In this document: in pieces, positions 17,014 to 25,099 of the stretch
How the letters are laid out: each line of letters begins with the position of its first letter
Position numbering within the stretch: position 1 is the stretch's first letter
Source of the DNA: Advenella sp. S44
GTDB lineage: Bacteria; Pseudomonadota; Gammaproteobacteria; Burkholderiales; Burkholderiaceae_B
Assembly (NCBI RefSeq): GCF_002810445.1
Contig: NZ_NEXS01000003.1
Span: 1-64,000 of the forward strand
Direction: 5' to 3'
Length of the DNA: 64,000 bases
Made by a program: the position numbers and the translations under genes
Notes under the pieces: model-generated
Told to the model about the DNA's origin: nothing
Seen by the model: the letters and a program-made list of their open reading frames with translations, nothing else
Databases searched by the model: none

Positions 17014-18390
17014 CTAGTCCGTCCGCCAGGACGGATCATCGCTGCCCCAAAGACCGCCGGCTTGAGAAAAGCTCGCATGGCTGTCTACAGTGAAGGCAGG
17101 ACGCGATTGTATAACGATTCCCGAGGGGCTGGGCTGGCTGAACTGCCACGGCGACACATCGGTAAGAGGCTGGCCTATATCCCTGGCCGGCCCACGGGCC
17201 AGCAGCCAGTGAGCGGTGGCCAGCAGATGCGCCTGTACGCGCCAAGTGCCGCCTTGTTCATTGCGCCACTTAAGGGCGCGCAGGATTCCCGCTGCCAGCA
17301 GATAACCGGTGGCATGATCCAGCGCCTGCGCCGGTAACGCGCCCGGTACGATGCCATCGTTCGATTCCAGCATACCGATACCGGTAGCGGCCTGCACAAT
17401 ACTGTCGAATCCGCGCCGATCGCCCCACGGGCCCTCGAACGTCCATGCCGAAAGCGTCGCATGGATCAGGTGAGGATAGGTATGGGCCAGCGTGGCGCTG
17501 TCCACCCCGAAAGCGCGCAGGGCCTGCGGGCGGTAACCGGTAACAAGGACATCAGCGCTGGCCAGCAGTTCATGCAGTATGTGAAGGGCGCCAGGATCGC
17601 GCAGGTCCAGTAGCGCCGAGCGTTTGTCTGCCCCCGTATCCACGTGCTGAACCGGTAACTCAGGCATGGATGGATTGTCAATACGGAGCACATCGCAGCC
17701 CAGATAGGCCAGCGTACGCGTAGCAACCGGCCCGGCAATCACGCGGGTCAGGTCCAGAATGCGGGGTCGTCCGTGAGGTGCGTTCGGCGGGATTGGCGCA
17801 ACTGCTGCGATATTATCAATGGATAGCAGCGGCACCGAGGCGGCTGCTTTGGCCTGTGATGAGCGCTGCCACTGCCGCGCATTGCGAACTTTGACGGCAA
17901 TCCCCTGGGCTGCGGTCACCGTGTCTTCCACATCAATGGCTCGCCATTGCCTGAGCGTGTCGGCCAGTTGCTCGCGAGGACATTTATCGGGCAAGCCCAG
18001 CGCCTCCAGAAGGCGCTGACGGTGGTGCGGATAGTTGCCATGCAGCCTGACCCAGCCGTCCTTTGTTTGAAAAAAGCCCGAATGGTCCTTGAAGACGGCA
18101 GCTCGCTCGCCGTCGATGGTTTGCAACTGGTCATTGCGAAAGGCAACCGAGACCTGAGCCGGCTCCACCTTCGCGGTCTGGGCCTGGCGCCACTGAGCTG
18201 CGGACAATGCGGCAGCAGCGACTGCGCCGCAAGCCAGTTCATTGACCTGCAGACGCGAGGGCAAATAATTACCCGTCGCCAGTTCGAGATGCGCCTGCAC
18301 ATACTGGGGGGACAGTTGCAAAACGGGCAACAGCGTCCGAAGTACACTATTGGCCAGCGCGGATTCAGTCGGGTGCGTGGCTTCGGTCAT
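17014..18390 (-). CDS. Family III CoA transferase-like protein with permuted halves
   Basis: A 458-residue CaiB/BaiF-related protein with unusual order. Residues about 1-205 resemble the C-terminal half of normal family III enzymes (KDGWVRLHGNYPHHRQRLLEALG, then a helical tail). The canonical N-terminal motif RILDLTRVIAGPVATRTL appears only near residue 210 and is followed by the CoA-binding half, including RRGFDSIVQAATG, which holds the likely catalytic aspartate. Long CoA transferase-like proteins of this kind exist in other proteobacteria, but their reactions are unknown to me. Its start overlaps the nitroreductase stop by four bases (ATGA), so the two are translationally coupled. Confidence 0.8.
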   Translation of the reverse strand: MTEATHPTESALANSVLRTLLPVLQLSPQYVQAHLELATGNYLPSRLQVNELACGAVAAAALSAAQWRQAQTAKVEPAQVSVAFRNDQLQTIDGERAAVFKDHSGFFQTKDGWVRLHGNYPHHRQRLLEALGLPDKCPREQLADTLRQWRAIDVEDTVTAAQGIAVKVRNARQWQRSSQAKAAASVPLLSIDNIAAVAPIPPNAPHGRPRILDLTRVIAGPVATRTLAYLGCDVLRIDNPSMPELPVQHVDTGADKRSALLDLRDPGALHILHELLASADVLVTGYRPQALRAFGVDSATLAHTYPHLIHATLSAWTFEGPWGDRRGFDSIVQAATGIGMLESNDGIVPGALPAQALDHATGYLLAAGILRALKWRNEQGGTWRVQAHLLATAHWLLARGPARDIGQPLTDVSPWQFSQPSPSGIVIQSRPAFTVDSHASFSQAGGLWGSDDPSWRTD

Positions 18391-19127
18391 GATGACGAGT
18401 TTTCCTGTGCATCGGCGTGAAACACCGCAAATTCGTCAACCTCAATCCGGCTGGTGCGAAACTGGTTGGCGGGGTGGCCGGTATCTTCATAGCCAAGTGA
18501 AATACCGCAAGCAATGATCTGGTCGTCCGGGATATGCAGGTGACTGCGGATGATCTGTGGATAGTTACTCAGGGCAGCCTGAGGACAGGTGTGCAGTCCG
18601 AGTGATCTGGCTGCGATCAAGATGTTCTGGATGAACATGCCGGTGTCCATCCAACTGCCGGTCTCCAAGTCGTTATCCAGCGTAATGAACAAAACAACAG
18701 GGGCGTCGAAAAATACGAAATTGCGTCCGTGTTGGCGTTTCATGCCGGCCTTGTCTTCACGCGTAATGCCTAGCGTGTTGTATAGTGACCAGCCTGTTTC
18801 ACGTCGGCGGGCCAGGTAAGGTTCGCGCCATTTTACCGGGTAGTACTGGTATTCGCGTTGCTCCGGCACACCACTATCGTGGGCATGAAGCAAGTCCTGC
18901 GATAACGCGTCGCGGGCGGCGCCCGAGACCACATGGATTTTCCATGGCTGAATATTGCTGCCGCTGGGGGCCCGTGCTGCTGCATGCAGTATGGTACGGA
19001 TTGCTTCCTTGGAAATAGGATCCGGCAAAAATCCACGTACGCTTTTGCGGGTCAGTATCGCCTGCAAAGTTTCATTTTCGAAAAGGGGGTCTCGGCTGTT
19101 CATGGAAACTGGTCTGGTCCTTGGCAT
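18387..19127 (-). CDS. Nitroreductase family protein
   Basis: A 246-residue FMN-dependent NAD(P)H nitroreductase family enzyme. Motifs include the N-terminal FMN-phosphate site RKSVRGFLPDPI, ARAPSGSNIQPWKIHVV and the C-terminal ACGISLGYEDTGHPANQFR. Such enzymes reduce nitro groups, quinones or flavins. An internal ATG at 19103 (MNSRDPLFENET) is an equally plausible start; no good Shine-Dalgarno distinguishes the two. It is the first gene of an apparent operon with the permuted CoA transferase and perhaps the MFS transporter. Confidence 0.88.
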   Translation of the reverse strand: MPRTRPVSMNSRDPLFENETLQAILTRKSVRGFLPDPISKEAIRTILHAAARAPSGSNIQPWKIHVVSGAARDALSQDLLHAHDSGVPEQREYQYYPVKWREPYLARRRETGWSLYNTLGITREDKAGMKRQHGRNFVFFDAPVVLFITLDNDLETGSWMDTGMFIQNILIAARSLGLHTCPQAALSNYPQIIRSHLHIPDDQIIACGISLGYEDTGHPANQFRTSRIEVDEFAVFHADAQENSSS

Positions 19128-19374
19128 GGATTTCAGTTGAAATAAGCAGCCATCGATACTGAAGACGGCAGCTTCACTTTACCATTTTTTTCATCGTTCG
19201 CCGTACAAGCTTGTGACATATTGGCCTGGAGCGTAGTCGCTTGGCATATTGGCCTGCGCTATTTCGTCGGTGTGCCCTCTGTCATATTGTCATGGAGCAT
19301 AATGCAGGGCACCGGCGCGCGCGTGGCGCCTCGTTCGCCAATGCCCAGTCCAAAATCTGACAAGATATTCACGG

Positions 19375-20076
19375 TTACGCAGGAAGGTCAAAGACCAGCA
19401 CTTCTGCAGCGCTGCCATTTTCCAGAATCACGGATTTTTCATCTGTGATTTTCAACGCATCACCTGCCTGCAACGGCTGACCATTGACAGTCACGCTGCC
19501 TTTGGCCACATGAACATAGCCGGCACGCCCGTCTGCAAGTTCATGGGTCAAGGTCGGATCTGTATCCAGGATGCTAGCGTAGATTCTTGCGTTCTGATGA
19601 ATCAGTACTGAGCCGTGTTCCGCATCGGGTGAAGCGATCAGCCGCAGACGGCCTTTTTTCTCGGCAGCAGTGAAATGTTTTTCTTCATAGCCTGGTGCGA
19701 TACCGATTCTGTCCGGTGTGATCCATATTTGCAAAAAATGGACAGGTTCATCGGCAGATTGGTTATATTCGCTATGCATGATGCCGGTGCCTGCGCTCAT
19801 GCGCTGCACGTCGCCATAGCCGATGGCCGATCCATTGCCCATACTGTCCGAATGGGCGAGTTTGCCCTCCAGTACATAAGAAATAATTTCCATGTCGCGA
19901 TGGCCGTGCTTGCCGAATCCGCGCCCGGGCTGCACTCGGTCTTCGTTGATGACAAGCAGCGGGCCAAAGCCAGTATGGGCCGGATCATGATAGCCGCCGA
20001 ACGAGAACGAATGGCGCGAGCTTAGCCATCCATGTTCGGCAATGCCGCGATCTTCACTTTTTCTGAGTGTTAACAT
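19375..20076 (-). CDS. Pirin family protein (YhhW-like, possible quercetinase)
   Basis: A 233-residue bicupin protein matching YhhW-type pirins. The N-terminal cupin holds the metal ligands in GFGKHGHRDMEIISYVLEG and the HSEYN stretch (two His, one His, one Glu). The C-terminal cupin is degenerate. Some members cleave quercetin in vitro; others act as redox-sensitive cofactors. The frame is open far upstream, but the ATG at 20076 follows AAGGAAT and gives the family length. It is divergent from a LysR gene, with a repeat array between them, so that regulator probably controls it. Confidence 0.9.
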   Translation of the reverse strand: MLTLRKSEDRGIAEHGWLSSRHSFSFGGYHDPAHTGFGPLLVINEDRVQPGRGFGKHGHRDMEIISYVLEGKLAHSDSMGNGSAIGYGDVQRMSAGTGIMHSEYNQSADEPVHFLQIWITPDRIGIAPGYEEKHFTAAEKKGRLRLIASPDAEHGSVLIHQNARIYASILDTDPTLTHELADGRAGYVHVAKGSVTVNGQPLQAGDALKITDEKSVILENGSAAEVLVFDLPA

Positions 20077-20224
20077 TTTATTGATTCCTTCAATATAATC
20101 GGAACGCCTTTTGAAGCACATGGGCAATACCGTTACGATGGACTTTCGCTGAATGCTCCACAGCTTCTGTTGCATGACTGATACTTTTATTGTATGGGGT
20201 ATATTACAGATTCTGTAGACCGAA

Positions 20225-20330
20225 ATTCGGAACGCTTTTTCCTTTACCTGGAACAATCCAATTTCTGTACTGAAATATCCAATTTCCTCAACTTGCAACA
20301 ATCACTTTTATCGACTTGGAACGATCAAAA
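20225..20330. promoter_or_regulatory. Array of GGAACAATC-like direct repeats between pirin and lysR
   Basis: Five related elements lie in one orientation in the divergent promoter region: TCGGAACGCTTTT (20227), CTGGAACAATCCAATTT (20248), CTGAAATATCCAATTT (20270), CTTGCAACAATCACTTT (20292) and TTGGAACGATC (20316). The spacing is about 21-24 bp, close to two helical turns, which would place every copy on one face of the DNA. This is a candidate operator array for the adjacent LysR protein. Confidence 0.5.
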
Positions 20331-20335
20331 CTGCC

Positions 20336-21283
20336 ATGGCAATTAACGCAAACGACCTGATTCTTTTTGCCCAGGTCATGGATTCGGGCAGTTTTTCTGC
20401 CGCCGCGGAGCGACTTGACCTGCCCAAATCCACTCTGTCGCGCCGCATAAGCGGCCTGGAGACCGAACTGGGCGAGCGGTTGATCACGCGCAGCACGCGC
20501 AAGCTCATGATCACTGAGTTTGGCAGCGAAGTGCTAGAGCACGCCAAGCGACTCGTCGATGAAACAGAATGCACAATGGCATTTGCCCGGAACCGCCAGG
20601 CGACGCCCCAGGGTACATTGCGTGTGTCATTTCCTCCCGATTTTTTCGAACATGCGCTTGCGGAGTTTCTGCCCCTTTTTTCGGAAAAGCATCCCAATGT
20701 ACGGCTGGAGCTGGATTTGTCGGCCAGGCGGGTGGATTTGCTGACCGAGCGCTTCGACGCGGCTATCCGGGTGGCTTCGTCTTTACCGGATGACAATACC
20801 TTGGTCGCACGTCGTCTGGCCACACTCGTGACATCGCTGCATGCCAGTCCATCCTATATGCAAAAATACGGCGCGCCCACAGAGCCGGCAGATTTGAAAA
20901 CGCACCGAGGCCTGATGTTGATGAATAGCATGGGCGAAATCCGACGCTGGCGCCTGAGTCGCGGTTCTGACTTCTGGGAGGGCTCGCCTGCGTGCATGTT
21001 CAGCTCGAACTCATTGGGCTTACAGCGCACCATGGCGCTCAATGGTATGGGGATCGGCGGCTTGCCGGAACCGATGGCAAGGCCGTTCGTGCAAAATGGC
21101 ACGCTGGTGCCTGTTCTGCCCGGCTGGAATTTGCCTGAAGCGATTGTGTGGTGCGTTACACCGGGGCGCCGGCTGCTGTCACCCGCTACCCGGGCGTTTA
21201 TTGAGGTGTTTAGCCAGGTGATGAAGGGAAATGCCGCATATCGGATTGCAGACATTAACGCGGTGCTGGCTGCTCAACCGTAA
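20336..21283 (+). CDS. LysR family transcriptional regulator (pirin-divergent)
   Basis: A 315-residue LysR-type regulator. The winged helix-turn-helix is at residues 5-65 (LILFAQVMDSGSFSAAAERL-type start, LPKSTLSRRISGLETELG recognition region), followed by an effector-binding domain with LRVSFPPDF and FDAAIRVASSLPD. It belongs to the CrgA/AaeR-like group. The start ATG at 20336 has no strong Shine-Dalgarno. Being divergent from the pirin gene, it most likely controls that gene and itself through the repeats between them. An intrinsic terminator follows at 21305-21340. Confidence 0.92.
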   Translation: MAINANDLILFAQVMDSGSFSAAAERLDLPKSTLSRRISGLETELGERLITRSTRKLMITEFGSEVLEHAKRLVDETECTMAFARNRQATPQGTLRVSFPPDFFEHALAEFLPLFSEKHPNVRLELDLSARRVDLLTERFDAAIRVASSLPDDNTLVARRLATLVTSLHASPSYMQKYGAPTEPADLKTHRGLMLMNSMGEIRRWRLSRGSDFWEGSPACMFSSNSLGLQRTMALNGMGIGGLPEPMARPFVQNGTLVPVLPGWNLPEAIVWCVTPGRRLLSPATRAFIEVFSQVMKGNAAYRIADINAVLAAQP

Positions 21284-21304
21284 AATAAACCGCAAAACGT
21301 CAAC

Positions 21305-21340
21305 AAAAAAGGCCATATCCACATGGGACCATGGCCTTTT
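21305..21340. terminator. Intrinsic terminator between lysR and DUF4148 gene
   Basis: A 10-bp perfect stem (AAAAGGCCAT at 21307-21316, ATGGCCTTTT at 21331-21340) with a 14-nt loop, flanked by A and T tracts. It can serve both convergent genes. Confidence 0.8.
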
Positions 21341-21380
21341 GTCACGCTATGCCAAGTGTGGAGAACTTGGCGTTCCGGAC

Positions 21381-21647
21381 TTAATCACCCAGGTATTCGT
21401 CGGCAGGATGTTCTGCCCGATAAGCAGCCAGATCGCGTTGCACATTAGCACGACTGTCAGTGCTTCGTACAAGAATGGCAGGATATGACGTGTCGTTGGT
21501 ATCGCTCTGCTCAACGATCAGATTTTGCTGCACGGGGCTGACTGCATTTTCAGGGAAGTGATACTGGCTTTCGGAAAAGCCGGAAGCGTGGGCAGCGCCG
21601 CCAATGAAAGCAGCACCAAGAACAAGGGAAGCAAATACGTTTTTCAT
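21381..21647 (-). CDS. DUF4148 family small exported protein
   Basis: An 88-residue protein with a clear signal peptide (MKNVFASLVLGAAFIGGAAHA) and a C-terminal ANVQRDLAAYRAEHPADEY segment, the core of the DUF4148 family found mostly in Burkholderiales. Function is unknown; members are small periplasmic proteins. The ATG at 21647 is preceded by GGAGTTAAC. It is a single-gene unit upstream of a terminator. Confidence 0.8.
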   Translation of the reverse strand: MKNVFASLVLGAAFIGGAAHASGFSESQYHFPENAVSPVQQNLIVEQSDTNDTSYPAILVRSTDSRANVQRDLAAYRAEHPADEYLGD

Positions 21648-21978
21648 GTTGTTAACTCCATAAATAATTGGGTGAAATCTGCGGGTTGTGTCCATTTTTG
21701 ACACACTGCGGGTTTCAGTGATTTCATTATGGGCTTATCGAATTGATAGAAAAATACGTATTTCAGAATTATTAATTCCAATAATGGAACAATAGTCAGA
21801 TTAAATGGTTAATAAATTTTATCTAATTCCATTTTTGGCAAAAACTATCGTTTACCCTTGTGCTGGCAATCTGGCGCTCATAAACGGGCATTTTATAGAA
21901 TGCTGCGATGCGCTATTGTTTCGTCTTGCGCCGATTTGTCAGTATTTATCGTCCGGCCCTAAGATGCGCACCCCCTGA

Positions 21979-22068
21979 GCATTTTATGGCGCCTTGATTC
22001 TTGCATTGGGGCGGGTTACCTATATTCCCGCCTTTTCGTTATGGTTGCCGGATCTGCTGCTCAAGTAG
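21979..22068 (+). pseudogene. C-terminal relic of a TRAP transporter large permease (DctM type)
   Basis: A 29-codon open stretch, preceded in frame by TGA (21976-21978) and without a start codon, reads FYGALILALGRVTYIPAFSL and then WLPDLLLK before TAG. This closely resembles the last transmembrane helix and tail of DctM-family TRAP permeases (ITYIPALSLWLP-type ends). The strong terminator at 22085-22118 follows 16 bp later, as expected for the end of a former operon. The bulk of the gene is gone. Identification rests on this short segment only. Confidence 0.5.
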
Positions 22069-22084
22069 TGAAGCTGGAACGAAG

Positions 22085-22118
22085 TACGGGCCTCGTTGAA
22101 GCGAGGCCCGTATTTTTT
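22085..22118 (+). terminator. Strong plus-strand intrinsic terminator without an intact upstream gene
   Basis: A perfect 11-bp GC-rich stem (TACGGGCCTCG, 22085-22095; complement 22102-22112), a 6-nt loop, then T6. No intact plus-strand gene lies within 800 bp upstream, only the TRAP permease relic, so it appears to be a leftover of a deleted operon. Confidence 0.85.
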
Positions 22119-22198
22119 AATGCCAGTTGTGGTTGCTTATGAGCGGCCTGACCTGGCCCGACTGACCGAGAGCATCAATCAGCCCGAAGTGTCCAGAC

Positions 22199-23530
22199 TC
22201 AGCGCTTGGGCGCTGGCGAGGCACCAAGAGCAAAGGCGGGCGTTGGCGTGGCCTTGAACTGAAAGTCCACCGGTTTGGGTGCCGCGTCATTCACGGTCCG
22301 GTTCGGATCGATCATCAGCGCGGCAATGGCGCCAACCAGAAGCAAACCGCCGGAAATTAGAAACGGCAGGGTATAGTTTCCCGTCGTCTGGATTAGAAAA
22401 CCGAAAACCACCGGTGAGATGGCCCCAGCGAGCCCAAATCCGGAATTCATCATTCCGCCCGCAGTACCTGCATACTTGCCGGCAATGTCCATAGGCAGGC
22501 TCCACAGCACAGGATTGGTCAACTCCAAAAAGAAAAAGCAGGCAGAGATAAGGACAATGGCAATCAGCGGGTCGCTGATAAATATCATCGGCATGATACA
22601 CACGAAGGCCAGAAACAGGCCCATCGAAAGAACCGATACTCGTGCAAAACGCAGTCGTTTAGTGCGGATAAACAGTTTGTCGGAAATGACGCCGCCAAGC
22701 GTATCGCCAATGACACCAGCCAGAAGCGGCAGCGTCGTGAATAGCGCCATCGATTTGAGATCGAATCCTCTGTCGTCCTTCAGGTAAGAAGGTAGCCAGG
22801 TCAGAAACACCCACAGCGACCAGCCGTAGCAAAAGTCCACAAAAGTGACCAGCCACATTTTGCTGATCATGTCTTTCCATGGGGTTTTGCCTACAGCCTT
22901 GTTTTTGCGGGCCGGCTCGCCTATCTCTTCAAGTTCTGCCGGCGTAATGGTTTTGTGTTGATGAGGTGTATCCGTAAACAACAGCAGGTAGGCCAGAGTC
23001 CATAAAAGACTGATGGCGCCAAGTACGATAAACGCCTCGCGCCAACCCGCATAGTAGACGATGGCCAGCACCATCGGCGGCGTAATAGCCCCACCCAGTC
23101 GCGAAAAGCTATGAGTAATACCTTGGGCAAAACCACGCGACGATTTGGGCATCCATGATGTCATTGCGCGTGTTGCTGTTGGAAAGGCGCCTCCTTCGCC
23201 GACCCCCAGCAGCACCCGCATGAGCACAAGTGATATAAGTCCGCCGATAAAGCCGGTCAGCAATGTGGCCAGGCCCCAGATCAGCGACAGAATGAGCAGG
23301 ATTTTTTTAGGCCCGAAGCGGTCGGCCAGCCAGCCGCCCAGTATCTGCATGACCAGATACGGATAGGCAAAGGCGGAAAAAATGAAACCGAGCTCGGTGG
23401 GCGACAGATTGAATTCTTCCGCGATAAACGGTGCTGCCACGGCAATGTTGACGCGGTCTACGTAAGCAATGAAATACATTGCACAAAGCAGGCCCAGTAT
23501 CATATGTCTGGTTTTTATATTCCTGATCAT
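22199..23530 (-). CDS. sauU: MFS transporter, anion:cation symporter family (SauU-like sulfoacetate importer)
   Basis: A 443-residue, 12-helix major facilitator of the anion:cation symporter group. The N-terminal half shows YVDRVNIAVAAPFI, GWLADRFGPKKIL (motif A) and RVLLGVGEGGAFPTATRAM, all typical of ACS carboxylate importers. The ATG at 23530 has a near-ideal AAGGAGA. It is the third gene of an acyl-CoA ligase/acylating aldehyde dehydrogenase operon; by analogy with Cupriavidus necator sauSTU it is the probable sulfoacetate importer. The MFS family is certain; the substrate is inferred from the neighbours. Confidence 0.78.
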   Translation of the reverse strand: MIRNIKTRHMILGLLCAMYFIAYVDRVNIAVAAPFIAEEFNLSPTELGFIFSAFAYPYLVMQILGGWLADRFGPKKILLILSLIWGLATLLTGFIGGLISLVLMRVLLGVGEGGAFPTATRAMTSWMPKSSRGFAQGITHSFSRLGGAITPPMVLAIVYYAGWREAFIVLGAISLLWTLAYLLLFTDTPHQHKTITPAELEEIGEPARKNKAVGKTPWKDMISKMWLVTFVDFCYGWSLWVFLTWLPSYLKDDRGFDLKSMALFTTLPLLAGVIGDTLGGVISDKLFIRTKRLRFARVSVLSMGLFLAFVCIMPMIFISDPLIAIVLISACFFFLELTNPVLWSLPMDIAGKYAGTAGGMMNSGFGLAGAISPVVFGFLIQTTGNYTLPFLISGGLLLVGAIAALMIDPNRTVNDAAPKPVDFQFKATPTPAFALGASPAPKR

Positions 23531-23575
23531 GTTGTCTCCTTGATGATTGAATCATGGTTTGGATTTCGGCAATAT

Positions 23576-25099
23576 CTACAGCTCCAGCAATTTCAGGCGT
23601 TGCACTTTCCCTGAGGGACCTCTTGGCAACTCGGTAACAAAACGAAACGCGGCAGGCGATTTGTAGCTGCCCAGTTCCTTAAGACAAAATTGATTGATGT
23701 CCTGGATCAGCTCATCATCGTTGCGCGCAGGCATGCGCTTGACAATATAAGCGGCAATGTTCTGACCGTAATGCTTGTCGTCTATACCGACGACGGCCGC
23801 ATCCAGCACGTCAGGATGGGCCAGCAAAATTTCATCGATTTCGCGCGGTGCAATGTTTTCTCCCCCCTTGATAATCAGCTCCTTGACGCGTCCGGTAATA
23901 AAATAGAAACCGTCGGCATCCCGATATCCCAGATCTCCGGTGCGCAGCCACCCATCCTCGGTGAAGGCCTTTTGCGTCTGCTCGGTCGATTTGTAATAGC
24001 CCAGCATGACGTTATCGCCCTTGACCAGAATTTCTCCTTTCTCTCCTGGCCCGAGATCGTTACCCTGTTTGTCGATGACCCGTGCCTGCACGCCAGACGG
24101 ACGGCCAATGCTGCCGATCTTGCGCTGTGCCGGATCATAGGGGTTGCTGAATATGGGCGCTGCCGTCTCTGTCATTCCCATGGTCTCGATGATGCCGATG
24201 CCGAATCTTTCTTCAAAAGCCTTATGGTGAAAAGGCGCAAGGGCTGCTGAAGCAGAGCGGCAGAAGCGGATCTGGCTGCCATTGACAGTGGAGGGCTTCT
24301 CATCGTTGATCAGGTAGCTGATGATGGTGGGAACGGCATTGATCCAGGTGCAGCCGAATTTTTCAACCCGGGGCCAGAACTGGCTGGCCGAAAACTTGCA
24401 ATCGATAATCACGGCTGCGCCCGAAAGCAGCGGCGTCAATATATTTACCACCAGTGCATTAATGTGATAGAGCGGCAAAACGCAAAGGCAGCGATCCGAT
24501 TTTTGCAACAGGTGCTCTGCTGCAATGGCACGCGCGCTGGCCAGCAGATTTGCGTGCGTGAGCACCACACCTTTGGGCACGCCTGTCGTGCCCGACGTGT
24601 ACATGAGCAGGGCGGGCATGCTTGCCAGTACAGGCTCGTTGGTACTGGACGGTACAGGCGACAGCGTCAAGGAGGGCAGGGAGGGCGCCTCGGGCGACGT
24701 GGCAATGACTGTCGCCTGTGCGCCACTGGCTGCCATCGCGGCGTTGACCACGGGTGCCAGTTCCGCTGTCGTAAAGACGATTCTTGCATCAGAATGGCCA
24801 AGGATGTACGCCAGTTGCTTTTCCTGGCACAGCAGGTTGATCGGATTGACGACATAACCCGCATACATGGTGGCAATAATGATTTTTGCGGTGTTCACGC
24901 CATTGGGCATGAATACGGAAACCGTATCGCCACGCTGGATGCCAAGCGCGGCCAGTTGTCTGGCGAAGACTCGGCACTCGGTGGTGATATCGCCATAGGC
25001 CATTGCCTGTTCGTTGATGGCATCAATCAGGTATGGGTCGGTGCTGCAGTTTGCTGCATTGTGGTCGAGCAGTTCGGTAATGGTCGTTGTATCAGACAT
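23576..25099 (-). CDS. sauT: AMP-dependent acyl-CoA ligase (SauT-like sulfoacetate-CoA ligase)
   Basis: A 507-residue adenylate-forming enzyme. Motifs are the P-loop LLMYTSGTTGVPKG, the A5-type GMTETAAPIFSNP, the hinge TGDLGYRDADGFYFITGR and the C-terminal catalytic lysine in RGPSGKVQRLKL. These enzymes activate a carboxylate as acyl-AMP and transfer it to CoA. Gene order (regulator, acylating aldehyde dehydrogenase, ligase, MFS) matches sauRSTU, in which SauT forms sulfoacetyl-CoA. Its first 8 bp overlap the end of the aldehyde dehydrogenase gene, and GGAG precedes the start. The substrate is inferred; oxalate or other short acids remain possible. Confidence 0.8.
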   Translation of the reverse strand: MSDTTTITELLDHNAANCSTDPYLIDAINEQAMAYGDITTECRVFARQLAALGIQRGDTVSVFMPNGVNTAKIIIATMYAGYVVNPINLLCQEKQLAYILGHSDARIVFTTAELAPVVNAAMAASGAQATVIATSPEAPSLPSLTLSPVPSSTNEPVLASMPALLMYTSGTTGVPKGVVLTHANLLASARAIAAEHLLQKSDRCLCVLPLYHINALVVNILTPLLSGAAVIIDCKFSASQFWPRVEKFGCTWINAVPTIISYLINDEKPSTVNGSQIRFCRSASAALAPFHHKAFEERFGIGIIETMGMTETAAPIFSNPYDPAQRKIGSIGRPSGVQARVIDKQGNDLGPGEKGEILVKGDNVMLGYYKSTEQTQKAFTEDGWLRTGDLGYRDADGFYFITGRVKELIIKGGENIAPREIDEILLAHPDVLDAAVVGIDDKHYGQNIAAYIVKRMPARNDDELIQDINQFCLKELGSYKSPAAFRFVTELPRGPSGKVQRLKLLEL

